Source: Sphingomonas piscis
Lineage (GTDB): Bacteria; Pseudomonadota; Alphaproteobacteria; Sphingomonadales; Sphingomonadaceae
Direction: 5' to 3'
NCBI RefSeq assembly: GCF_011300455.1
Contig: NZ_CP049869.1
Coordinates: 992,001 to 1,056,000 of the forward strand
DNA: 64,000 nt
Shown: in pieces, positions 37,371 through 44,123 of the stretch
How positions within the stretch are numbered: the stretch's first letter is position 1
How the letters are laid out: every line of letters begins with the position of its first letter
The notes under the pieces: model-generated
What the model was told of the DNA's origin: nothing
The model's database searches: none
Seen by the model: only the letters and a program-made list of their open reading frames with translations
Program-made: the position numbers and the translations under genes

Positions 37371-37556
37371 CTCCGCACTTCACGGACGATTGGGGTGCAC
37401 CACCGTTAACCGGCATCAGTCATCCATGCGGCTTCCTTTCCTGTGTCGGAATTGAAGCCTCATTTGCCGCTGCCCAGCGGGATGTCCGGACACTCCGGCG
37501 CTTGCGTCGGGGATCGCACGTTGCCATGAAATCGGTCTTTGTGCCTGAGGTGAAGC

Positions 37557-38333
37557 GTGTTTGAAGTCCCAACCGACCTTTACGAGTTCGCCTATATTCA
37601 CGCGCCGGATGAGCGACTAAAGCAACTGGCAATTATGGCCGAGCCGGAAGACTGGGAGCCGCTAGAAGCTCCTGACCGCCGACCCATGGCGGTTCTTAAA
37701 AGCTACATAAAATATACATTTGCGAGGCTTGCTGAAGAAGGCAAAGTAATTCTTTCTGACGATGGCGCATATTATGTTTTCAACACGGGCCTTGTTACTC
37801 CAAACCAAGAAGCGATCTTCGCGTTGTTTGATCGCAATCAGAATGACGGCCAACAGGTTTGGCACTTCCTCAAGTGGTGCAAGCGCTATGATCTCGTGAA
37901 CTTTTCCGAATTGCCGGGCATCACGCACTACTTCGATGATCCTTCTAAGCTCGTTCTTAACATGTCCAAGGAATTAAGAGTCAACATCGACCACATTGTG
38001 TCGGAGAATAAGACGCGGTTCCCGGAGCCCTTTAACTCGATGGATGATTACACGCTTCAGACATTCCTGAAGGGAGCAATAGACAATGCTAAGGAGCGGG
38101 TTTGTCGAAACTACAAAGCCGCCGTTCCGCAATACCATAGAGGTAAAGTGCAGCTTCTACTTCCATTGTGCATCACGAACCCTGCAAAGGCTGACCTCGC
38201 GCTTGTGGTCGAGGATCACGGCAGTTTCTACAGAGCTTCTACATGCCTAACCTTGGACATGGCATACAATAATGCGCGATTGCTGGCGCGGCCTGACAAG
38301 GACTGGTTGCGACCGAACGAAGGTCGGGCATGA
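37557..38333 (+). CDS. DUF3825-like protein
   Basis: 258 residues from GTG 37557 (AGGTGAAGC upstream). The pattern YIKYTFARLAEEGKV, YYVFNTGLVTPNQEAIFALF, THYFDDPSKLVLNMSKELRVNIDHIV resembles what I recall of DUF3825, a domain of unknown function often found on accessory elements. The C-terminus has LLLPLCITNPAKADLALVVED. A+T content is higher than in the chromosome. Function is unknown; I assign the family from memory of its motifs, not a search. Confidence 0.65.
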   Translation: MFEVPTDLYEFAYIHAPDERLKQLAIMAEPEDWEPLEAPDRRPMAVLKSYIKYTFARLAEEGKVILSDDGAYYVFNTGLVTPNQEAIFALFDRNQNDGQQVWHFLKWCKRYDLVNFSELPGITHYFDDPSKLVLNMSKELRVNIDHIVSENKTRFPEPFNSMDDYTLQTFLKGAIDNAKERVCRNYKAAVPQYHRGKVQLLLPLCITNPAKADLALVVEDHGSFYRASTCLTLDMAYNNARLLARPDKDWLRPNEGRA

Positions 38334-38483
38334 GAAGGCAGTTGTTGACTTCAATAGATCGAGGCCAGTCACTTAGCCCTCGGTAAGTCCGGCGCCCTCG
38401 CCTTGCCAGTCTTAGACTCCGAAGCCTCACCTCGGATTACGCGGCACTCGAGCACTCCATAGCTTTGTCGCGCCGGGGTTCGG

Positions 38484-38618
38484 CTACTTGCCGCGTCCCT
38501 TTTCTTTCTCGCTCAGGAAGGCCCCGGCAACAAATCGGTCGGCTTCCCGGTCAACGTGTCGCTCTTCCGCTTTGCTGGTGCTCTTGCTGTCTTTCTTACC
38601 AGATGAAAACCAACCCAT
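38484..38618 (-). CDS. Small hypothetical protein (44 aa)
   Basis: Starts at ATG 38618 with AGGAG seven bases upstream. The sequence is MGWFSSGKKDSKSTSKAEER followed by HVDREADRFVAGAFLSEKEK and GRGK. Highly charged, with helical propensity. The strong ribosome binding site and the clean start and stop suggest a real gene. Function is unknown; its placement between the DUF3825 gene and the resolvase gives no clue. Confidence 0.6.
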   Translation of the reverse strand: MGWFSSGKKDSKSTSKAEERHVDREADRFVAGAFLSEKEKGRGK

Positions 38619-38721
38619 GACGGCACTCCTAGCTCTCACCGAGCGGCATCAACGATGGTATCACCCTTGCACCCGGAGCGCCACAGGTTCGGCAATGTGC
38701 AGACCGCCTGCCCTCTCCACT

Positions 38722-39282
38722 CTAAGCCGCAAGCACTCGATAGACGCTTGCACGACCAATCTTGAGCCGCTTGGCGATCTCTGTTGCGCCAAATCCTTGC
38801 TGGCGAAGCTCACGCACATCGTCGGCTTGGATCGTCGCCGGTCGGCCCTTGTAGATGCCCTTGGCCTTAGCGGCTTCGATGCCTCGGCGTTGGCGCGCCT
38901 TGATGAAGTGCTTCTCGACCGACCCGATAAGCCCGAACAGAGTCAGCATCATCTCGGCCATGATATCGGTCCCGTCGAAAATGATTTTGGGGTCGTCGAG
39001 CTTCAGGATGGCACCCTTGGCGACGACCCGCTTGGCGATGGTCAGCAGGTCGCCGGTATCGCGGGCGACACGGTCGGGATGGAGTGCGAGCAGGATGTCG
39101 CCCGGTTCGAGCAAGAGGATGGCAGCTTCGAGTTGATTCCGACCCTGTAGGGTCGAACCGTTGCCGGTCTCGGTGAAGACGACGACCGCGCCGAGCGTTT
39201 CCAGCTTGGCCTTCTGGCTGGCGACATCTTGCTGGTCGCTGCTGACGCGACCGTAGCCAAGGGTCTTGCCTACCGGCTTCAC
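38722..39282 (-). CDS. Serine recombinase (resolvase/invertase)
   Basis: 186 residues from GTG 39282, which overlaps the stop of the upstream small gene (GTGA). N-terminal catalytic domain: GYGRVSSDQQDVASQKAKL with the nucleophilic Ser in RVSS, LLALHPDRVARDTGDLL (Arg motif), and the E helix MLTLFGLIGSVEKHFIKARQRRGIEAAKAKG. The C-terminal HTH is DDVRELRQQGFGATEIAKRLKIGRASVYRVL. Length and layout match Tn3/Hin-type enzymes that resolve or invert DNA at res/hix sites. Candidate sites lie just upstream (39511-39626). Confidence 0.93.
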   Translation of the reverse strand: MKPVGKTLGYGRVSSDQQDVASQKAKLETLGAVVVFTETGNGSTLQGRNQLEAAILLLEPGDILLALHPDRVARDTGDLLTIAKRVVAKGAILKLDDPKIIFDGTDIMAEMMLTLFGLIGSVEKHFIKARQRRGIEAAKAKGIYKGRPATIQADDVRELRQQGFGATEIAKRLKIGRASVYRVLAA

Positions 39283-39500
39283 TCGCCTACTTCCGGCTCT
39301 GACCAAGCGAGTTTCGCACGCATAAGGTTATTTGGGTGGTCGGTGTAGATGGTCATGAAGAACTTGCCGTCCTTTTGGCGGCTTGGCGACCGATGATACC
39401 ACCCAATCGGCATTGCCGCCGGAGCCACGTCCTTCAGCAGGGCGTGCAGCTTGCCTGCCGCCATCTGAGAACGCCCAAGAGGAAATTCATAGTCAGTCAT
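39279..39500 (-). CDS. Small hypothetical protein (73 aa) cotranscribed with resolvase
   Basis: ATG 39500 has GAGGTG upstream. Sequence begins MTDYEFPLGRSQMAAGKLHA and contains IGWYHRSPSRQKDGKFFMTI. It could be a small DNA-binding or accessory protein, but no family is recognised. Its stop overlaps the resolvase start, so the two are translationally coupled. Confidence 0.7.
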   Translation of the reverse strand: MTDYEFPLGRSQMAAGKLHALLKDVAPAAMPIGWYHRSPSRQKDGKFFMTIYTDHPNNLMRAKLAWSEPEVGE

Positions 39501-39510
39501 TCTGCACCTC

Positions 39511-39626
39511 GTCTCGCATGAGTCTAAGACGAGGGTCTCACGGATGTCTTTTTTGTCCAGGACTATCCGCTTGAGACACGAAACCTGTCTCAGCCAGCGT
39601 CTCGGATGCGGTTACCCGAATGAGAC
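39511..39626. repeat. Cluster of GTCTC/GAGAC repeats upstream of resolvase operon
   Basis: GTCTC occurs at 39511, 39535, 39587 and 39599, and GAGAC at 39573 and 39622. GAGACA (39573-39578) and TGTCTC (39586-39591) form an inverted pair with a seven-base spacer; CTCGTCT and AGACGAG (39509-39532) form another. This looks like a recombinase (res) site or an autoregulatory operator. Confidence 0.5.
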
Positions 39627-39742
39627 GAGCGACGGTCCACTCGTTAAGTTCAAGAATTGGATGATCTGCCAGGATACCACCTGATTGGTGGCTCTCAAGC
39701 ATTAAACCGCTGACTATGTGGTCGCTCCCGAAAGGAGCACCA

Positions 39743-40051
39743 ATGAGCAAAAGACTGGATTGGGATGCCGCTAAGTGCCGCACGCGCCGCCCGCTCATCA
39801 CGAGTGGCGAAGCCCGAGAGTTTAAGCAGCAAGCCCAACAACTCGCAGAACGCGTAAGAAACGGTCACAGAAACCCGCAGGCTCACCTTCATGGGAAGGT
39901 TCGGACCCTAAGCGAGCAAGAGAAACTCGCTTACGCGGAAGAAAGGGGCTGGGCCGTCGCGACGCCGAAGCTCCAGTCGGAGAAGAAGCGTGCAACCTCC
40001 ACCAAGAAGAGATGCCCACGTTCACCGCGCTCCCGAGGAAATTTCGAATGA
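39743..40051 (+). CDS. Hypothetical basic protein (102 aa)
   Basis: ATG 39743 follows AAAGGAG at ideal spacing; an earlier in-frame start at 39716 lacks one. The sequence begins MSKRLDWDAAKCRTRRPLIT and continues with a charged helix (EAREFKQQAQQLAERVRNGH) and a lysine/arginine-rich C-terminus. Possibly nucleic-acid binding. Its stop overlaps the next gene start by ATGA. Confidence 0.7.
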   Translation: MSKRLDWDAAKCRTRRPLITSGEAREFKQQAQQLAERVRNGHRNPQAHLHGKVRTLSEQEKLAYAEERGWAVATPKLQSEKKRATSTKKRCPRSPRSRGNFE

Positions 40052-40815
40052 TGACGCTCGACGCCATCGTTGCAGCCATAAGCGAGATCGATTTCGATCA
40101 TGCCATGGCAGAAGCTCTGGCACACCGGCTGAAGAGCGCCGCACCAAACTTTGCGAGCAAGATGGTGCCGCGCCGCCAACTCAGTGCTCGGAATTTCCCA
40201 CCAGTGAACTCGATCCTCGCAGCCCAGTGCAGCGTATTTGATAATTGGATTGAGTTTGGCGGGAAGCGCCCCAAGCGAGGCGAGATCGGTCATTACCGTG
40301 ATCGCTTCAAAGCCGAGCTTCAAGTCTGGACCTGCACAAAAGATGACATCGATTGGGATCGCTCATCGTGGCACGGAAAAGCCCACCTTTGGTCTGGAAA
40401 GGACGTCATGGCTCGCTCGAAGGGCAAGAGCATGAAGCTTCCTAAGGCGCTCTCGGAGGACTTTCGTGCTCAATTTATCGAGCTAGCCAGCGGGATGGAC
40501 GGCTTTCGGCTTGGCTTACCTTACACCAAGGATGGCAAGACGCTGCTCTATAACAACGACGGCAGCTACCTAGCCGCTAGGGAAACTGAGCTCCAAGACC
40601 ACCAACTGGAACTGATGATTTTAGCAACCTCTAGCGGGCCGTTTTGCTTTTCTGGGTTCAAGAACACCACGAGTAAGGGGCATCCCTTAAGTGGGAATTG
40701 CTTCGCGCACTCGCGCATGACGACGAGCAAGCCACTGGCGGATAAGTGGGACGCTACTTTGTTTTCTCACCAACCTGCGACGTCGAGGGACGAGGCGAGG
40801 CCAGCGGAGGGGTGA
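40048..40815 (+). CDS. Hypothetical protein (255 aa)
   Basis: ATG 40048 overlaps the previous stop and has GAGGAAA upstream. Readable stretches include MMTLDAIVAAISEIDFDHAM, GEIGHYRDRFKAELQVWTC, MKLPKALSEDFRAQFIELAS and LLYNNDGSYLAARE. No signal or membrane segment. No family recognised. Coupled to the 102-residue basic protein, so the two probably act together. A long perfect inverted repeat begins at its stop. Confidence 0.7.
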   Translation: MMTLDAIVAAISEIDFDHAMAEALAHRLKSAAPNFASKMVPRRQLSARNFPPVNSILAAQCSVFDNWIEFGGKRPKRGEIGHYRDRFKAELQVWTCTKDDIDWDRSSWHGKAHLWSGKDVMARSKGKSMKLPKALSEDFRAQFIELASGMDGFRLGLPYTKDGKTLLYNNDGSYLAARETELQDHQLELMILATSSGPFCFSGFKNTTSKGHPLSGNCFAHSRMTTSKPLADKWDATLFSHQPATSRDEARPAEG

Positions 40816-40876
40816 TGCAGGTTAGGTAATTACTATCAACAAGACTTATAGAAGACTCGTAATTACCTAACCTGCA
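40816..40876. repeat. 18-bp perfect inverted repeat with 25-base loop
   Basis: TGCAGGTTAGGTAATTAC at 40816-40833 is the exact reverse complement of 40859-40876. It follows the upstream stop codon directly and there is no T-run. Candidates are an operator, a recombinase site, a transcript-stabilising stem or a miniature-element remnant. Confidence 0.8.
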
Positions 40877-41003
40877 AAGGCGCTCCGCGCATGTGTCGAG
40901 GTTAGCTCAACTGACGGGTTCTCAAGGAGAACCAGTCCAAACTTTCTCTCGAGTTATTAGAAATATTTGATCAGGGAGCAGGTTGCGAGGTGCAACCTGC
41001 ACG

Positions 41004-41417
41004 TCAGCAGTCGCGACTTAGCGTGCACATCGGCTCTAGCATGTGGACAGCCCTTCCAATGTCTGGATGATAGCCCCATCCTGAATTGGCAGACAGCCCG
41101 CTCTCTCGCCACTCAGGGTCAATCCCTATCACGCCTAGGCTCCACCCATCTTTGTTGAGGTCGGCCTCAATCATTGTCAGAGCGGCGCGGGTGGAATGAG
41201 GATGTTCAACCAGCCATTCATTCCCATCGTCTTGGATCACTTGCATGAAGTAGCCGACCCAGACACGCTGCCGCCCAGTCGTCACTGACCCCCACTGGAC
41301 GTGTGCCTCGCGACTACCTGCGCCTAAGGGACTGCCGCTGATCGGCGTGAGACCACAGGGCCGCTCCTGTCCCGAGTAGTGACGCCAACCTCCCGATCCG
41401 AATTCATTATAGCGCAT
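41004..41417 (-). CDS. Hypothetical protein (137 aa)
   Basis: Starts at ATG 41417 without a clear ribosome binding site. The middle and end read like a real protein: RVWVGYFMQVIQDDGNEWLV, ALTMIEADLNKDGWSLGVIG, WGYHPDIGRAVHMLEPM. No known family. It is divergent from the HTH-methyltransferase gene. A later start is possible. Confidence 0.5.
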   Translation of the reverse strand: MRYNEFGSGGWRHYSGQERPCGLTPISGSPLGAGSREAHVQWGSVTTGRQRVWVGYFMQVIQDDGNEWLVEHPHSTRAALTMIEADLNKDGWSLGVIGIDPEWRESGLSANSGWGYHPDIGRAVHMLEPMCTLSRDC

Positions 41418-41488
41418 GCTAATATTTATACTTCTGGTGAGAGTCTTTCCGTGTCAAAAGCACTAACATCCAGCGTTATGGAAAATGC

Positions 41489-42493
41489 GTGAACATCGGG
41501 CAGGCCATTCGAACAGGGCGAAGGGCTCGTAAGTTGACGCAGGCAGAAGTTGGCGCGCTTGCCGGATTAAGCCGTCAAGCCGTTGCGGAAATCGAGCGCG
41601 ACGCCGGGACCATCCGCAACCTTCACGCGGTAGAGAAGCATGTGCCAATTTCCATCTCCGGTCTTCCCAGCGGCGGGGACAGTATTGGACAGCGCCTTCG
41701 CTCAGCCCGCGTCGAAAGAGCATTATCCCTCCGAGAAGCAGCGGAACGCGCGGGGATCGCCGTTAACACTGTCCGCCAGATCGAAGCGGGTCGAGGCACT
41801 GTAGATCGCTTGCAGCGACTAGCTCGCGTGGTCGCTCCCGGAGCGCGGGCTAAGGCAGTCAAGAATGGCTCACGTAAGCGCGGGATAGCTGTCGTCGGGT
41901 GGGTCGCCGATAGGGTTAGGCGCGTGGGTGATTATTATCCGTCACCGGCTCCAGTTGTTCGGCTGCTGCTAGACCACGAAGCTTTCGACCGCGACGTTCC
42001 TATTCTCGAACCCACGGTTGGGCACGCCCGCGTGATCGAGCGCGTCTTACGGGAGCGTGGCTTCATGAACATCACCTGTTTCGACCTGCACTGTGAGGGT
42101 GATGAGCGCCGCGACTTCTTCGAAATAACCGAGCATTATCATACAATAATCACCAATCCGCCTTTCCGGCTTCATAGGGAATTCATCGCACATGCTAAGC
42201 GGGTCGCCACCCACAAGATCGCGATGTTGCTCCCGCTGAACTATCTGACGGGTGCAGGACGACACGAAGACATCTGGACTGATTCTGACTTCCCCCTCGC
42301 TCGTGTTCATGTGCTGAATCGCGGCATCGATTTCATTGGCAGCGACCCTCACGCGGACCAATTCCGCTCCTCTCAGATGTATTGCTGCTGGTATGTCTTT
42401 GAACGGCAACATCGAGGTCCGCCGACGCTCCACTGGATTAACAGCCATAAGCACGTCGAACGAAAAGGTGCGGAGCTTAAGGTAATGGTTTGA
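41489..42493 (+). CDS. Double XRE-type HTH fused to N6-adenine-type DNA methyltransferase domain
   Basis: 334 residues from GTG 41489. Two tandem helix-turn-helix units of similar sequence (IGQAIRTGRRARKLTQAEVG near 3-22 and IGQRLRSARVERALSLREAA near 66-85), each ending in IE..-G-T, suggest internal duplication. From about residue 150 there is a methyltransferase-like part: PILEPTVGHARVIERVL (a degenerate SAM motif I) and the catalytic TNPPF near 220. No cognate nuclease is adjacent. It could be an orphan methylase that represses its own promoter, or a phage-type modification gene. The degenerate motif I leaves activity uncertain. Confidence 0.75.
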   Translation: MNIGQAIRTGRRARKLTQAEVGALAGLSRQAVAEIERDAGTIRNLHAVEKHVPISISGLPSGGDSIGQRLRSARVERALSLREAAERAGIAVNTVRQIEAGRGTVDRLQRLARVVAPGARAKAVKNGSRKRGIAVVGWVADRVRRVGDYYPSPAPVVRLLLDHEAFDRDVPILEPTVGHARVIERVLRERGFMNITCFDLHCEGDERRDFFEITEHYHTIITNPPFRLHREFIAHAKRVATHKIAMLLPLNYLTGAGRHEDIWTDSDFPLARVHVLNRGIDFIGSDPHADQFRSSQMYCCWYVFERQHRGPPTLHWINSHKHVERKGAELKVMV

Positions 42494-42671
42494 GGCCGGA
42501 GGTGGACCGCAATTGGAAGCGGCGGTTAAGACTAGTGGGTGCAGGCCCAACGGCTCCGACGATATGTAGCTTTTTGCGCCCAGATAGCACTCTAACCAGC
42601 CTGTATGAGCTAGATGACTTGGGCTCTAATTTCCGTTGGCAAAGCGGCTATTCGTGATAGCCCGTTTGCAG

Positions 42672-43664
42672 ATGCGATTTTCTACGACGCTGCACCCAGA
42701 GATCAAGCCTGCTTCTGGGTGGTGCCTGAACTACATCGTCGCTCTCGACCAGCACTGTCCTGGTCTAGCGGGGGTATTTTTACGTGGCAGTGATGAGCGC
42801 CGCCAAGTGATAGCCGCTCTTCTAACGACGAAGCCTTTACCAACTTGTCCGAGCCTTGCAGCTGAGCTTGGCAAACTACTTCAAGGCGCAACTCACGACG
42901 AACTCCTTGAGACAGCATACGGCGATGCGGCCGATGGCCTACGAGGGGCACTTGGCCGGAGCGGCTCGCAGCCACATGCTCGCATGTTCTATCGGCTCTT
43001 GGTTGAACTACTTAGCCGTGGCGACTTCCTGTCCTCCCTCGTGAAGCACATGGACCGCCTTGACCTGCTGACGCTTCGAATTGCTCAGCGCCTGCCCGCC
43101 GATATCTGCACCCCAAAATTTGTAAGATTGATGGCAAGCCCGCGAATGGCTTCTGATGTCTGCAAGCTCGTGGACCTGCTTTCCGGTAAGGGGTTAGATC
43201 GGAGAGCGTTAGCCGAGGCAATTCGCCGGGTGAACTCACCTGACCAATTGTCAGACCTGTGGGATCGCTGGGCACAGAAGTTACAACTTCCAGAACATCC
43301 GGTGCCTGCATCGGATTGTTACTTCCCTGTGCAAACCGGTGCCGAACTGCGTAGATTAGCCCTGCGCTACCGCAACTGCGCACGTCGCTATCTGGCTCAA
43401 GTAATGGAAAGCGATTGCAGCTTTGCAGAGTTCATTCATGCCGAGGGTCGCGCGGTCGTTCACCTAGTTCGCGACCACAACGGGTGGAGACTAGAAGGCC
43501 TATTCGGCAAGGACAACGGATGTGTAGCACCTAACCTCCGCTTCGCTGCGGTAAGATATCTTGCCCGATGGGGAGTAAGAGCAGAGGACAGGCCGTCATT
43601 GCACTTGGGGGAGTGGAGTGTGCTTCGAAGACTGTCCCGATCTCACACGTTTTTCATCGGGTAG
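42672..43664 (+). CDS. Hypothetical protein (about 330 aa)
   Basis: Start uncertain: ATG 42672 is used; GTG 42654 and TTG 42636 are in frame and none has a good ribosome binding site. The C-terminal third has LRRLALRYRNCARRYLAQVM, RAVVHLVRDHNGWRLEGLFG and ends near HLGEWSVLRRLSRSHTFFIG. The 'C-x-x-Y ... L-x-x-G' spacing faintly recalls the PcfJ domain of mobile elements, but I would not name it so without a profile search. It is A+T-rich like the rest of the island. Confidence 0.65.
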   Translation: MRFSTTLHPEIKPASGWCLNYIVALDQHCPGLAGVFLRGSDERRQVIAALLTTKPLPTCPSLAAELGKLLQGATHDELLETAYGDAADGLRGALGRSGSQPHARMFYRLLVELLSRGDFLSSLVKHMDRLDLLTLRIAQRLPADICTPKFVRLMASPRMASDVCKLVDLLSGKGLDRRALAEAIRRVNSPDQLSDLWDRWAQKLQLPEHPVPASDCYFPVQTGAELRRLALRYRNCARRYLAQVMESDCSFAEFIHAEGRAVVHLVRDHNGWRLEGLFGKDNGCVAPNLRFAAVRYLARWGVRAEDRPSLHLGEWSVLRRLSRSHTFFIG

Positions 43665-44123
43665 CGTAACTGGCGTGGTTGGCAGACGCCTTCGGTGACG
43701 TCGGCTGCTTCCCTGGATTCCATACTATCGATGCTCCTTCTTGTGGCTTTTCGGTTTTCAGCTCAAATTGCCCGCCAAGCCCGACAACATGATCTCGCGC
43801 TCTGTAACCCTTCAGCACGCGATGACCCAAGCTTCCGCCAAGGATAGGCTTTCCAACTCGTGCATCTCAGGCTGAAATCCTGTCCTGCTGGAAGCCACTG
43901 CGTCTATGTAACTCCACAATGCGACGCCCTGCTCATTCGTATAGCAAGTGAAGTCAGGCACTCAGTGCGCAACGCGGTCCGTCAATGTTGCAAAGGTGGG
44001 GATATTCAATCCAGCATCCTTGCGCCGCTGCTTCAGATCGTTAATCTCCTGGAGATGGGGGTCACGCGCTGCAGCTCGGAGCGGTGCGTGTGCCTGAGGC
44101 TCGCTCGGCAGGTGCCGGTTCAT
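43654..44123 (-). pseudogene. Possible decayed coding region in the gap before the ATPase operon
   Basis: The 457-base gap between the neighbouring plus-strand genes contains protein-like reading on the minus strand. An ORF from ATG 44123 ends NIPTFATLTDRVAH at 43962, continues in frame after the TGA as VPDFTCYTNEQGVALWSYID, and after a shift near 43818 as KGYRARDHVVGLGGQFELKT to 43654. Composition suggests a former gene with a nonsense and a frameshift mutation, or several tiny genes. No family recognised. The gap must also hold the promoter of the operon at 44122, which I could not place. Confidence 0.35.

Noticed and set aside
39511..39626. GTCTC/GAGAC repeats as a CRISPR array
   Set aside because: Units are only five or six bases, spacing is irregular, orientation is mixed and no cas genes are present.
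39538..39801. 87-codon minus-strand ORF upstream of the resolvase operon
   Set aside because: Overlaps the repeat cluster and the start of a better-supported plus-strand gene, without a ribosome binding site.
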